Shown: positions 19,144-28,793 of the stretch, piece by piece
Numbering within the stretch: position 1 is the first letter of the stretch
Layout of the letters: each line of letters begins with the position of its first letter
Source: Bacteroidota bacterium
GTDB lineage: Bacteria > Bacteroidota > Bacteroidia > Bacteroidales > ML635J-15
DNA length: 64,000 nucleotides
Reading direction: 5' to 3'
NCBI GenBank assembly: GCA_029558535.1
Contig: JAKQEK010000014.1
Coordinates: forward strand, 86,477-150,476
Position numbers and translations under genes: made by a program
Notes under the pieces: model-generated
The model's database searches: none
What the model saw: only the letters and a program-made list of their open reading frames with translations
Told to the model about the DNA's origin: nothing

Positions 19144-19330
19144 GTAATTATTTAGGTGTCATCTATTGTTCGCTTTTGTTATAGTATTTGTAGCCACCCG
19201 ATACTCCCCTAATTTGACAAATACATATTCCAAAAGCTATCGTTCTAGCTTATAAACCCCCGACTAAAAAGTCGGGGTTACTGACAATTGAGCCCTCCGG
19301 GCTCAGAATTTTGACCACCTAAAGAATTAC
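19144..19330 (-). repeat. Structured ~185-bp interspersed repeat, copy 1
   Basis: The ends form a 15-bp inverted repeat with one mismatch (19144-19158 and 19316-19330). Inside, read on the minus strand, are four hairpins: TGAGCCC/GGGCTCA (19289-19305), AGTCGGGG with CCCCGACT (19258-19277), AAGCTA/TAGCTT (19234-19251), and GTATTTGT/ACAAATAC (19184-19224) with a G-rich loop. A conserved ACAAAAGCGAA box precedes the far end. It starts 2 nt after the stop codon of the methyltransferase gene, in the same orientation. There is no open reading frame. It matches two further copies in the window. Confidence 0.85.
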
Positions 19331-19332
19331 AT

Positions 19333-20034
19333 TTATTTAATCATTACAGCTAATCTAAAGAAATTATTTACAGAGCCTAAAACTTCATATTGAACATAAA
19401 ATGATTTCGTCCACTCCATAAATGCCTTATACTCATGCATTGGAACACTAAATTCGTCAAAGAACAAAATATCTCCCGGTCTGATATAAGGATACATTAT
19501 TGTCAAAATAAAAAGTGTGGATGAATACAAATCGGCATCGAGATGAATTACTTTTCTATTTTCAGATTTGTAATCAGATAAAAAAGGAATTAAGGTTTGC
19601 TGAAATAATCCCTGATAGAACTTAACTCTCGAATCCTCAATGTCCGGTTGTTTATTTCCACTCGACATTGCTCCTGCTTTAAAGATTCCCCAATCTTCAG
19701 GCAATCCAGTAAATGTATCAAAACCATAAAACCTTGATCCTGAATTTGTTATACGATTAACCCACCATCTGAAAGACACTCCTTTCGAAACGCCAAATTC
19801 AAGATAATCTATACTTTCATCATTGAGTTTAAATTTTTCAATAACGTATTCATATAGTTTTTCACGTTTATGATAATCAAATTTCGGGGAATAGTAATCA
19901 CACATCCCGTCTTTTTTATGCTTATGCACGAATCGTGACAGTCTTGCAAGATTTCCAAGAAAAAAATATACATTGGAAGGAATAAAAATATGCAGTCTTA
20001 AGGCGAAAAACAGTGCTTTTAATTTAGCTCTCAT
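19333..20034 (-). CDS. TylF/MycF-like SAM-dependent methyltransferase
   Basis: The 233-residue protein resembles the TylF/macrocin O-methyltransferase family, Mg2+-dependent class I methyltransferases that often act on sugars. Visible features are the SAM-binding strand YLEFGVSKGVSFRW (Glu79), YGFDTFTGLPEDW (Asp106), and the metal/catalytic acids in HLDADLYSS (Asp166) and FFDEF (Asp193-Glu194). The N-terminal hydrophobic stretch (about 7-28) may be an amphipathic or membrane-contacting helix. It is the last gene of a three-gene minus-strand operon, 14 nt after dapA. The link to lysine synthesis is not functional as far as I can tell. A role in surface glycan methylation is inference. Confidence 0.75.
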   Translation of the reverse strand: MRAKLKALFFALRLHIFIPSNVYFFLGNLARLSRFVHKHKKDGMCDYYSPKFDYHKREKLYEYVIEKFKLNDESIDYLEFGVSKGVSFRWWVNRITNSGSRFYGFDTFTGLPEDWGIFKAGAMSSGNKQPDIEDSRVKFYQGLFQQTLIPFLSDYKSENRKVIHLDADLYSSTLFILTIMYPYIRPGDILFFDEFSVPMHEYKAFMEWTKSFYVQYEVLGSVNNFFRLAVMIK

Positions 20035-20048
20035 GAATCTATTTTTAC

Positions 20049-20927
20049 TTATAATTGTTTAATATCAGCCTTGATATTTTCGATCAACTTCTCGCTTGCC
20101 GGAACCATTGGCAAACGCAAATAATTGTCTATTATTCCCATTTCAGCCAGATAAGCCTTAACACCACAAGGATTTCCTTCGGCAAACATATATCCAACAG
20201 AGGGTAATAATTTGTAATGCAATTTCATTGCTTCATCAAACTTCGTATTAAAAGCAAGACGAACCATATCAGATACTTGTTTTGGAAAAGCATTCGCAGC
20301 AACAGAAATTACACCTTCGACACCAACTGAAATAAGTGGTAAAGTCAATCCATCATCACCTGAAATAATGGTAAAATCATTGGCTTTAATACTAATTAAT
20401 TTCATAATCTGATCTACAGAACCACAAGCTTCTTTAATTGCAGTAATATTTTCAAAATCTTCTGCAAGTCTTATTACAGTTTCGGGCATTATGTTTATTC
20501 CGGTACGACCAGGCACATTATATAAAACAACCTGAACAGGACATGCCACAGCAACCGCAGCAAAATGCTGGTATATTCCTTCCTGATTTGGTTTATTATA
20601 ATAAGGTGCAACACTTAAAATACCATCAACTCTGTCAAGCTTAGCAGTTTTGATTTTCTCAACAACTTCTGCAGTATTATTTCCACCTATTCCATACATT
20701 ATTGGGACACGACCTGCGATTTCTTTTTTAGCGAATTTAAGAATTTCGTCTTTTTCCTGTTGAGATAAAGTTGCTGATTCTGCAGTTGTCCCCATAACAA
20801 CCAAATAGTCAACTCCTCCTGTAATCAAATGATTTATAAGTTTTGCAAATGCCTTAAAATCTATTGATTTATCTTCACAAAAAGGAGTTACAATAGCTAC
20901 TCCTGTTCCAATAAAGTTGGTTTTCAT
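20049..20927 (-). CDS. dapA: 4-hydroxy-tetrahydrodipicolinate synthase
   Basis: The 292-residue enzyme condenses pyruvate with aspartate semialdehyde, the first committed step of the diaminopimelate/lysine pathway. The (beta/alpha)8 aldolase signatures are complete: GTTAES (Thr47, Thr48), the proton-relay Tyr136 in LYNVPGRTG, and the Schiff-base Lys165 in ITAIKEACG. The length is normal. It lies 41 nt downstream of a small Bacteroidota-specific gene and 14 nt upstream of the TylF-like gene, so the three are probably one transcript. The protein is cytoplasmic. Confidence 0.96.
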   Translation of the reverse strand: MKTNFIGTGVAIVTPFCEDKSIDFKAFAKLINHLITGGVDYLVVMGTTAESATLSQQEKDEILKFAKKEIAGRVPIMYGIGGNNTAEVVEKIKTAKLDRVDGILSVAPYYNKPNQEGIYQHFAAVAVACPVQVVLYNVPGRTGINIMPETVIRLAEDFENITAIKEACGSVDQIMKLISIKANDFTIISGDDGLTLPLISVGVEGVISVAANAFPKQVSDMVRLAFNTKFDEAMKLHYKLLPSVGYMFAEGNPCGVKAYLAEMGIIDNYLRLPMVPASEKLIENIKADIKQL

Positions 20928-20968
20928 CTGTTTATATTTTTATTTATACTCAAGTCAGATAGTAAATG

Positions 20969-21571
20969 TCAATCCTTTGTTGTCTTCAACATTTTCAGAT
21001 AATATTCGGTTTGATCCAATAATTCACGTAGAGGATTAATTTCTTCAACCGGCTCTTCATCGTTATCACTTTCATCCAAAGGCTTTTTATCCAGTACATT
21101 AATCATCAGGTCATAATAATTCGGTTCTATTTCGCAGTACCGCCCTGTTTTGAATAATGCAACTGATTCTGCTACAACAAACCTGACAGATAAATTTTCT
21201 GTAAGATTCAAGTCCATTAAAATATCAAATTCCTTTTGTACAAAATCTTTTACCGAATCTTCATTAGGTTTGAAATACCAATTCAAATCCTTATAACAAA
21301 AGAATTTATAGTCCAAAGGTTGAATATGATAATTAGATAACTCCTTTTGAGCTACAAAACCTAAGATAATGATTTCAGGAATAAACTTTCTCCATTTATG
21401 GACAAAATCACGAACAATTACAAAATCTTCTTCTTTCGTTGCATTAAATAATATACCCAGGCTTTTTGCATCTCTCAAATTACATACAATTGCATTATTT
21501 TCAGGTTTTCTGAAATCTTTGCGTAAGCGATACAGACCGTACTTATATTTTAAATTATTAATGAACTCCAC
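20969..21571 (-). CDS. Conserved Bacteroidota protein (DUF6913-like)
   Basis: The 200-residue soluble protein resembles the Bacteroidota family I recall as DUF6913, from memory only. It has an N-terminal basic helix (KYKYGLYRLRKDFRKP), a strand-rich core with GILFNATKEEDF, FCYKDLNWYFKP and VAESVALFKTGRY, and a C-terminal acidic linker plus helix (ESDNDEEPVEE). The start is GTG; no in-frame ATG lies nearby. It heads the dapA operon behind a well-formed promoter. The function is not known. Confidence 0.65.
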   Translation of the reverse strand: MEFINNLKYKYGLYRLRKDFRKPENNAIVCNLRDAKSLGILFNATKEEDFVIVRDFVHKWRKFIPEIIILGFVAQKELSNYHIQPLDYKFFCYKDLNWYFKPNEDSVKDFVQKEFDILMDLNLTENLSVRFVVAESVALFKTGRYCEIEPNYYDLMINVLDKKPLDESDNDEEPVEEINPLRELLDQTEYYLKMLKTTKD

Positions 21572-21591
21572 TATTACAAAAAGATTTAATA

Positions 21592-21625
21592 CAAAAATAA
21601 AATTATATATTCAGAACTCACAAAA
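21592..21625 (-). promoter_or_regulatory. Promoter of the DUF6913-like/dapA operon
   Basis: Both Bacteroidota elements are present on the minus strand: -33 TTTTG (21621-21625), a 21-nt spacer, and -7 TATTTTTG (21592-21599). Transcription would start about 15 nt before the GTG codon. This is one of the two best promoter matches in the window. Confidence 0.65.
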
Positions 21626-21665
21626 GATGTGGATTTTTTTTAAACAAATTACAGTTATTAAACCT

Positions 21666-22226
21666 TTAAAATTGCATACTCATTCTAAAAACAGGATTTG
21701 AATAAGGAGACATTGAGCATTCATTAAAATTATACAGAACCATTATCAGCATATAAGATTTTTTACCAATAGGAGTTTGAAAAGCAAAACCGGCAAGTGG
21801 AGTTCCAATCCATTTAATACTAGTACCTGGAAAATCATAGTAATTACTGATATTTATAGCAGAATATTCGGCATAAAGCAAAATTCCCGAACCCTGATAA
21901 GCATTTAAAACTTCTCCCAAATTTTTAATAATCGTATAACTTGCAAAAACGTTTCCTCCATACATACTTCCTTCATAATTGTAATATGATGAGTTTGCAT
22001 AAGTGTAATTAATCCCGGTTCCCATTGATAATCTGTTTGAAACTCTGTAACCAATTATTGGATTTACAGAAATAAATGTTACAGATCCAAAAGACAATCC
22101 TACATCACCACCAAAAAAAATACGTTTGGCAGTAGTCGGATTATTCTCAAGATACTGTGCATTGGCTGAAGTTAAACAAAAGGCAAACATCAGTAAACAA
22201 CAACAGTATTTTTTAATTATTTCCAT
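21666..22226 (-). CDS. Small outer-membrane beta-barrel protein
   Basis: The 186-residue product has a signal peptide with an unusual Cys-Cys-Cys run (KKYCCCLLMFAFCLTSANAQ) followed by alternating beta-strands typical of small outer-membrane barrels (FFGGDVGLSFGSVTF, GTGINYTYANSSYY), ending with the aromatic terminal FRMSMQF. The ATG at 22226 overlaps the end of the upstream GH3-family gene by 14 nt, which suggests translational coupling. A longer frame starting at 22262 would lack a proper leader. The function is unknown. Confidence 0.7.
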   Translation of the reverse strand: MEIIKKYCCCLLMFAFCLTSANAQYLENNPTTAKRIFFGGDVGLSFGSVTFISVNPIIGYRVSNRLSMGTGINYTYANSSYYNYEGSMYGGNVFASYTIIKNLGEVLNAYQGSGILLYAEYSAINISNYYDFPGTSIKWIGTPLAGFAFQTPIGKKSYMLIMVLYNFNECSMSPYSNPVFRMSMQF

Positions 22227-25224
22227 TTGCCTTTTTATTAGGATTTGTAATACTTTTATCATTGCTTAAAATAGCCTGATAAAATATTTCTTCAATTATA
22301 GTGCGAACATTCATTTTAATTATTTTCCAGTTTTCTGCATCCGGATAAACCCGATTTGAATTAAAAACGTATATCATATCATAATAAGGATCAGCCCAGA
22401 CCATTGTTCCTGTGTATCCACTATGTCCATAGGCAAGATGTGATGAACTCCCACTTCCCAATCCTTTTGTTGTATCTCCGGGACAAGGTTTATCCCATGC
22501 CAGACCTCTTCTGTTTATTGTAGAATCAAACTGATATTTGGTAAACATTTCTATCGTTTCGGATTTAATGTATTCGACCCCTCCATATTCTCCACCATCA
22601 AGATACATTTGCATCATTTTAGCTACATCATTTGCCGAAGCAAATAATCCCGCATGACCTGATATCCCTCCAAGCATTGACGCTCCCTGATCATGAACAT
22701 ATCCATGCAGCAATTGTCTGCGAAACAACTTATCATTTTCGGTAGGAACAATTTTATTTTTATCAAATCTTTGTAGTGGATTGAAACAAAACGTCCATGC
22801 TCCTATACTTGAATAAAACTCATTATTTAAATAATCAGGAAAACTCTGATTGGTAACCGATTCAATAAACAATGGGAACAAATAAAAACCCAAATCCGAA
22901 TAAACATATCTACCATACGGATTTTTATCAGATTTTCTTATTTGTTCGTAAATACTGTCTTTAAATGAATTTAACAAAAACATATTTTCTGCTACCTGAA
23001 TCGAAAATTCTTCAGAAAACCCGTTGCTATAATATTGTAGTCTAACAGCCTCATTTTTAACAGTTTCTTTATAAAATGGAATCCATGATTTAAATCCTGC
23101 CCTATGCGTTAGGATATCAAAAAATTTAAAACCTGATTTATCACAGTTTTCAATATTTTTGACATATTTTGAAAGGCTGTCATTTAATTCATATTTATTT
23201 TCATCATAAAGTTTCATTAAAGCTGGTGTTGTCCCGACTACTTTTGTTAATGAAGCAAGATCGTACAAATCAAAATCTGTAACAGGGAGGTCTTTACTAT
23301 AAGTATGATAGCCAAACGATTTCTGATAAAAAACTATACCATGTCGTGCTGCGACAATCTGTCCTCCCGGAAATGCTTCGGCAACAATAGCATCATTCAT
23401 AACGGAATCTATCTTATAAAGCCATTTTGAATCTACTCCGGCTTCTTCAGGGACTCTGGTGTATTTTAGCCTAATTTTTTCTGTATTATAGCCGCTACCA
23501 ACAGGAAATCTTTTGTCAGGAGTAACAGGCAAGCGTCCTTGTGCAGGAATTCCGCCAAAAATTAACTGAGCCGAAAAATCATTTGTTATTTCCCAGTCAT
23601 TATATGAAACAATTACAGCAACACATTTGTCAGCATTTTTAAAATAAGCCAGACTGTAAGGATTTGCAAACACATCAAGAATAACATTATTCTGTCCGCT
23701 TATATCGTCAATAAACTTAATTGTTTCATCACTTATCCCATATCTTTTTGCAGATGAATAATATGTATTATGTACACCGGCAATTACTAAATTGTACTTC
23801 AACAACTCTTTAATCAAGCCCTCATAACCGTATTTTTTAATTGCCTCAGAATAAATATAATCGTCTGTTTTAGTGTAATATTTTAAACGATTTTGAAAAC
23901 TACTTAATTTACTATTTCCAAAACTGATAGTTGCTATTCGTAATGTATCCAGATTTTTAAGCGGCACAATTGAATTATTATTAGTAACTAAAGTGAGTGA
24001 GCTTTCGATAAGTTTCTGCTGCATTAACCTTGCATCCGAATTATTCAAATCCTCATATAAATTTTCTGTAGCAATAGGTTCAAAGTCGTTTAATCCTGCC
24101 CAATATTTAGCCATCAACACTTTTTTGCAACGTAAATCAATTTCTTCCTGAGTAATCAGTTCTTCATCAACTGCTTTTTTTATTTCGTTGATAACCAAAT
24201 CTACATCGTTAGGAAATAACAAAATATCATTGCCTGCTAATAAAGCTTTAACGTCTGATTCTCCGGGTTTGTAATAATTTGTAATTCCGCCCATATTCAG
24301 TGCATCTGTAAAGACCAGACCTTTAAATTCCATTTCTTCTTTTAGTAATTTGTTTACCGCTAATGGTGACAATGTAGCTGGAGTATTATGTTCAGGGTCA
24401 ATTGCCGGAACGAACAAGTGACCAACCATTATTCCGCTTATACCTTTCTTGATTAAATATCTGAACGGAAAAAGTTCTATTGAATCCAAGCGAGAAATAT
24501 TATGATTAATTACAGGTAATGAAATATGAGAATCAACATCGGTGTCTCCATGTCCGGGAAAATGCTTACCTGTTGCCATAACTCCGTTATCCTGCATACC
24601 TTTCATATACTGATAGGATTTTTGGGCAACATTGAATTTATCTTCACCAAAAGAACGTTCGTTTATTACAGGATTGTCAGGATTGTTATTTACATCACAA
24701 ACCGGTGCAAAATTTACATGAACGCCTACTCTTTTTAATTGTCTTGCAAATTCAATTCCCATTTCATATATCAATCTGTCATTTTGAATTGCACCTATCA
24801 TCATCTGTCGTGGATACAAAACAGTACTGTCAAGCCTCATACTAACTGACCATTCGGCATCCATAGAAATTAGCAAAGGAACTTTGCTTATTGACTGATA
24901 TTTGTTTATCAATATTACTTGTTTCGTTGGACTACCCTGCATGAATATCAATCCGCCAATTTTATAATTTTGAATCAATTCTGAAATATATTTTTCATGT
25001 TCATACGTTCTGTCCGAATATGCCTGGACCATCAGCAATTGTGCAATTCTTTCATCAGGAGTAAGACTATTAAACACAGAATCAACCCAAATTGAATCAG
25101 CAGTATAAAATGGTGGATCTGCAGTTTGATTAGAAAAAATGCTTTTATTATCTTCAAAAGCAATCCTTAAATTAAAAAAACTGAGTAAAAAAGTAAATAA
25201 TAAAAACCCCGAAAATCGCCACAT
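22213..25224 (-). CDS. GH3 beta-N-acetylhexosaminidase fused to a beta-lactamase-family serine hydrolase
   Basis: The 1003-residue envelope protein has an N-terminal hydrophobic leader. A glycoside hydrolase family 3 domain (about 45-575) carries the NagZ signature KHFPGHGDTDVDSH (220-233) and nucleophile Asp307 in VFTDALNMGG. A class-C beta-lactamase/penicillin-binding-like domain (about 600-985) has Ser658-x-x-Lys661 in DLASLTKVVG, a YSD motif for the second catalytic group, and HSGYTG near the end. The GH3 part should release N-acetylglucosamine from muropeptides or other glycans. The serine hydrolase part may act as an esterase or peptidase. This fusion recurs in Bacteroidota. It is followed, overlapping by 14 nt, by a small beta-barrel gene and is divergent from a histidine kinase gene. 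Confidence 0.88.
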   Translation of the reverse strand: MWRFSGFLLFTFLLSFFNLRIAFEDNKSIFSNQTADPPFYTADSIWVDSVFNSLTPDERIAQLLMVQAYSDRTYEHEKYISELIQNYKIGGLIFMQGSPTKQVILINKYQSISKVPLLISMDAEWSVSMRLDSTVLYPRQMMIGAIQNDRLIYEMGIEFARQLKRVGVHVNFAPVCDVNNNPDNPVINERSFGEDKFNVAQKSYQYMKGMQDNGVMATGKHFPGHGDTDVDSHISLPVINHNISRLDSIELFPFRYLIKKGISGIMVGHLFVPAIDPEHNTPATLSPLAVNKLLKEEMEFKGLVFTDALNMGGITNYYKPGESDVKALLAGNDILLFPNDVDLVINEIKKAVDEELITQEEIDLRCKKVLMAKYWAGLNDFEPIATENLYEDLNNSDARLMQQKLIESSLTLVTNNNSIVPLKNLDTLRIATISFGNSKLSSFQNRLKYYTKTDDYIYSEAIKKYGYEGLIKELLKYNLVIAGVHNTYYSSAKRYGISDETIKFIDDISGQNNVILDVFANPYSLAYFKNADKCVAVIVSYNDWEITNDFSAQLIFGGIPAQGRLPVTPDKRFPVGSGYNTEKIRLKYTRVPEEAGVDSKWLYKIDSVMNDAIVAEAFPGGQIVAARHGIVFYQKSFGYHTYSKDLPVTDFDLYDLASLTKVVGTTPALMKLYDENKYELNDSLSKYVKNIENCDKSGFKFFDILTHRAGFKSWIPFYKETVKNEAVRLQYYSNGFSEEFSIQVAENMFLLNSFKDSIYEQIRKSDKNPYGRYVYSDLGFYLFPLFIESVTNQSFPDYLNNEFYSSIGAWTFCFNPLQRFDKNKIVPTENDKLFRRQLLHGYVHDQGASMLGGISGHAGLFASANDVAKMMQMYLDGGEYGGVEYIKSETIEMFTKYQFDSTINRRGLAWDKPCPGDTTKGLGSGSSSHLAYGHSGYTGTMVWADPYYDMIYVFNSNRVYPDAENWKIIKMNVRTIIEEIFYQAILSNDKSITNPNKKANGNN

Positions 25225-25321
25225 AATAGTTTTTTTACAAATTTTGTAATTAATAAACTAACTACATATATAAAAACAAAGTTTTTTTAACAAATAAACG
25301 TTAATTACAAATAATTAATTA

Positions 25322-25329
25322 TATTTTTG
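25322..25329 (+). promoter_or_regulatory. -7 promoter element of the five-PAS kinase gene
   Basis: TATTTTTG exactly matches the -7 consensus, 32 nt before the ATG. The -33 element is not clear. Confidence 0.45.
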
Positions 25330-25361
25330 ATAAGTAAAATTACTAACCTACGAGAAAACTT

Positions 25362-28037
25362 ATGAGTAATCTTAATGATAGTCAAAATACAATCAAAGAT
25401 GAATTAGAAATATTAAGAAAAGAAAATTCCATTTTAAATGAACAATTATCTAGGCTTAATCAACTTTTTCAGAGTACTACAATAGGTATATATCGTACTA
25501 CTCCGGAAGGAGAAGTAATCCAAGCCAATGAGCCACTTATAAAAATGCTCGGCTACTCTTCACTTGATGAGATGCAGAATTACAACCTGGAAAATGACAA
25601 ATTAATATTATCTCTGAATCGAAATATATTTAAATCCAGAATAGAAAAAGAAGGAATTATTATTGGACACGAAACACAATGGCTTAAGAAAAACGGAGAA
25701 AATATTTACATTCGAGAAAGTGCACTTGCAATAAAGGATTCTACAGGTAAAATAATTTTCTACGAGGGAACAGTAGAAGATATAACTGCTCAGAAATTGA
25801 AAGAATTTGAGCTTCGGGAAAGTGAAGAAAAATATCGTAAACTTGTTGAGCTATTGCCAAATGGAGTAATTATTCATAAAAATAATAAAATTATTTTTGT
25901 TAACGATTTTGTTGTAAAAACGGTAAAAGCTAAAAGCAAAGATAGTTTAATTGGAAAGGATATTTTTAATTACATACATCCAGACTACTATAAGATAGTA
26001 ATAAAAAGACTAAACAGAATCATTGAAGAAAAAACAACTGCCCAATTAAAAGAGGAAGTTTATTTAACAGAAACCGGCGAAGAAATTAATGTAGAGGCCT
26101 GCACAATTCCTTTTGAAATGAACAGGGAAACATACTTCCTTACAGTAGTCAACGATATAACAGAAAGGAACAGAGCTGAAAAAGAACTCAGATTATCTGA
26201 AATTACTTATCGTGGAATGCTGAATAATATTTCAGAAGCAATTTTCATTCAGGATGAAAATGGTTTTTTTATAGACGTTAATCAAGCTGCACAGAATTAT
26301 TACAAATATGAACATAATTACTTTATAGGACGATCGCCTGTTGACTTGTCTGCTGACGAACGTAACAACATGCAAATAATTAATGGGCAAATCAAAAAAG
26401 CTTATGAAGGATCTCCTCAAATTCTAGAATTCTGGGGAAAGAAATCAGATGGAACAGTTTTTCCAACTGAAGTGAGTATGGTTTCAGGTTTGTATTTTGA
26501 CAAAAAAGTAGTAATCGCAGTTGTTCGTGACATTACTGAAAGGATGAATACAGAAAAGCAATTGATAGATAGCGAAAGGAAATATCGTGAACTTATCAAT
26601 TTTGCAGTTGGAGGAATAATGATTGGTGCAGAAGATGGTATTATTCTCGAAGCCAATTCTCATATGTGTAAGTTATTAGGGAGAAGCAGAAAAGATATTA
26701 TCGGCAAAAATATAAGCGATGGGTTCTTTACCCAAGCTAGTCTTGAAAAAACGCCATTCAATTATGACAAATTAAAAAAAGGGATGCATTTAATCAATGA
26801 AAGAGAAATATTGCGTCCTGACGGATCTGTTATTAATATTGAAATGCATTCGAAGATGATGCCTGACGGAAGTTATCAATCAATATATCACGACATTTCG
26901 GACAGAAAAAATGCTGAAAAACAAATTCTTGCAGCCAAAGAACTTGCCGAGAAACTTAATTTACATAAAGAGGCATTATTAAAAGCTATGCCAGATATGA
27001 TTTTTACTTTTAATTCCGAAGGTTACATTATTGATTTTTATTCTAACTCAAATTCATTACTATTATTACCTCCTGAGAAGTTTTTAAATAAACATGTGAA
27101 TGAAGTTTTACCGAACAGTATCGCCGAACAGACTAAAGTTCATATTAACTATGTACTTAATAACAAAGAAATGGCAAAATACACTTATGAATTAAATATT
27201 AATTCAGAAGAAATGTTTTTTGATGCAAAAATGGTATATATTAATTCGCAAACCGTATTGACAGTTGTTAGGGATGTTTCAGAAAGGATGAATCTTATAT
27301 CGGAACTTCGAAAAGCGAAATCAAAAGCCGAAGAAAGCGACAAACTAAAATCTGCTTTCCTTGCTAATATGAGTCATGAAATCAGAACCCCTATGAATTC
27401 TATTCTAGGTTTCACAGATTTGCTTAAAGAGAATGAAACCGAAGAGGAGAAAAAAGAATATTTAGGAATCATTGAAAATTCATGCAATTCACTTATGGAT
27501 ATAATAAATGATATTATAGAAATTTCGAAAATTGAAGCAGGTATTATCAAAATATCCAATGAACAAATTAATGTAAATTTTTTATTAGAAAACATTTGTA
27601 AAGAAATATCTGCAATTATTCCAAAAGAAAAAAATGTAAAAATAAAACTCCATAACCTTAACACTCCTAATGAAATAATCATTATATCTGACCCTGTAAA
27701 ATTGAAACAAATCATAACAAATCTGATAAATAATGCTCTAAAATTTACAGAAGAGGGATTGATTGAAGTTGGTTATAAACTAAAGAATGCCTCAAAGGTC
27801 GAATTCTTTGTAAAAGATACAGGCATAGGAATTAGTAAAAAAGATCAGCAAATAATTTTTGATCGCTTTGTTCAGATTAAAAATAAATTTTCTTCAACAA
27901 ATTCAGGGTCAGGTCTTGGTTTATCAATCTGTAAAGCATATGCTGATATTTTGGGTGGCGAAATGAAAGTTGAATCAGAAATAGATAAAGGTTCTTGTTT
28001 CTATTTAACACTACCTATAGTTATGATAACTAATTAA
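25362..28037 (+). CDS. Cytoplasmic multi-PAS sensor histidine kinase
   Basis: The 891-residue protein has an N-terminal coiled coil, five PAS domains (about 28-140, 152-270, 278-395, 402-518 and 535-650, each with a GxxxxxN core), a HisKA domain with phospho-acceptor His672 (FLANMSHEIRTPMNS), and an HATPase domain with the G boxes DTGIGISKKD and GSGLGLSICKAYAD. There is no transmembrane segment and no receiver domain. It should sense cytoplasmic signals such as redox or a ligand and pass phosphate to an unlinked regulator. It is divergent from the GH3/beta-lactamase gene with a 137-bp gap. No partner regulator lies next to it. Confidence 0.9.
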   Translation: MSNLNDSQNTIKDELEILRKENSILNEQLSRLNQLFQSTTIGIYRTTPEGEVIQANEPLIKMLGYSSLDEMQNYNLENDKLILSLNRNIFKSRIEKEGIIIGHETQWLKKNGENIYIRESALAIKDSTGKIIFYEGTVEDITAQKLKEFELRESEEKYRKLVELLPNGVIIHKNNKIIFVNDFVVKTVKAKSKDSLIGKDIFNYIHPDYYKIVIKRLNRIIEEKTTAQLKEEVYLTETGEEINVEACTIPFEMNRETYFLTVVNDITERNRAEKELRLSEITYRGMLNNISEAIFIQDENGFFIDVNQAAQNYYKYEHNYFIGRSPVDLSADERNNMQIINGQIKKAYEGSPQILEFWGKKSDGTVFPTEVSMVSGLYFDKKVVIAVVRDITERMNTEKQLIDSERKYRELINFAVGGIMIGAEDGIILEANSHMCKLLGRSRKDIIGKNISDGFFTQASLEKTPFNYDKLKKGMHLINEREILRPDGSVINIEMHSKMMPDGSYQSIYHDISDRKNAEKQILAAKELAEKLNLHKEALLKAMPDMIFTFNSEGYIIDFYSNSNSLLLLPPEKFLNKHVNEVLPNSIAEQTKVHINYVLNNKEMAKYTYELNINSEEMFFDAKMVYINSQTVLTVVRDVSERMNLISELRKAKSKAEESDKLKSAFLANMSHEIRTPMNSILGFTDLLKENETEEEKKEYLGIIENSCNSLMDIINDIIEISKIEAGIIKISNEQINVNFLLENICKEISAIIPKEKNVKIKLHNLNTPNEIIIISDPVKLKQIITNLINNALKFTEEGLIEVGYKLKNASKVEFFVKDTGIGISKKDQQIIFDRFVQIKNKFSSTNSGSGLGLSICKAYADILGGEMKVESEIDKGSCFYLTLPIVMITN

Positions 28038-28051
28038 ATTTGTTATATTTT

Positions 28052-28717
28052 TCAATAGTAGCAATTATAAAAAACAGTATCTCCTGGTATACAAAAGACT
28101 TTATTTTCTTTAATTATTGACTCATCATCGTGAATTGAAATTGAATAAATTAAAATACTATCCCCACCAACAGTTTTACATTGAAAACTTGTATCTACGA
28201 AAGAGCCGTAATAATATTTAAAAGAACCGGAACCACATTCTGTGCATAATTCGTTAATACCTACAATCTTAATTTTAAATTCATCTGCGTCATCATTCGG
28301 TAAAATATTGAGAATTCTTACAAAAATAAATGATTCTCGTGCAAAGTACTTTTCAAATGTATAATCCCATGCATAATCCTGTGGAGTAATTTCATTAGAT
28401 GAACTGTGGAAATCATCTTTTTCAAATCTTAATCTAAATTTCAAATATGTATCATTTTCACATTCAAGAAAATATTTTCCCGAGGCATCTGTAGTTGTTT
28501 CAGCTAATTGCACAAAAGCTGAATTTATACTGGACGCAGACACTTTTGAAGCATCAAGATAAACCTTAACGCCTTCAACAGCATCGCCTGAAGACATGTC
28601 ATAAACAGTACCGCTAAATGAATTTACCTCTTCTTCTTTGCACGAAACAAAAAATAAAAACATTACAATAATGCTTAAGACAACAGATTTTAACAATATT
28701 GAAAGATTATTTTTCAA
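28052..28717 (-). CDS. Lipoprotein with carboxypeptidase-regulatory-like domain
   Basis: The 221-residue product has an SPII leader with lipobox FFVSC (Cys26). A CarboxypepD_reg-like beta-sandwich follows (SGTVYDMSSGDAVEGVKVYLDA, then TDASGKYFLECEND). The C-terminal half is beta-rich with a Cys pair (NELCTECGSG). The start codon is TTG; no ATG allows a complete leader. It is convergent with the PAS kinase gene and divergent from pepD. The function is unknown; the domain usually helps surface presentation rather than catalysis. Confidence 0.6.
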   Translation of the reverse strand: MKNNLSILLKSVVLSIIVMFLFFVSCKEEEVNSFSGTVYDMSSGDAVEGVKVYLDASKVSASSINSAFVQLAETTTDASGKYFLECENDTYLKFRLRFEKDDFHSSSNEITPQDYAWDYTFEKYFARESFIFVRILNILPNDDADEFKIKIVGINELCTECGSGSFKYYYGSFVDTSFQCKTVGGDSILIYSISIHDDESIIKENKVFCIPGDTVFYNCYY

Positions 28718-28768
28718 AATTATATTACTTAATGAAGTATAAATTTCAAATTAATATGTAATTTTAGC

Positions 28769-28776
28769 CAAAAATA
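28769..28776 (-). promoter_or_regulatory. -7 promoter element of the CarboxypepD_reg lipoprotein gene
   Basis: Minus-strand TATTTTTG, 51 nt upstream of the TTG start, inside the region shared with the divergent pepD promoter. Confidence 0.4.
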
Positions 28777-28793
28777 ACAAAAAATAATATATC

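Noticed and set aside
21369..21701. Plus-strand frame of 110 codons
   Set aside because: It is antisense to the DUF6913-like gene and its promoter, with no supporting motif.
27374..27715. Minus-strand frame of 113 codons with hydrophobic character
   Set aside because: It is antisense to the kinase HisKA/HATPase region; the hydrophobicity is a by-product of AT-rich codons.
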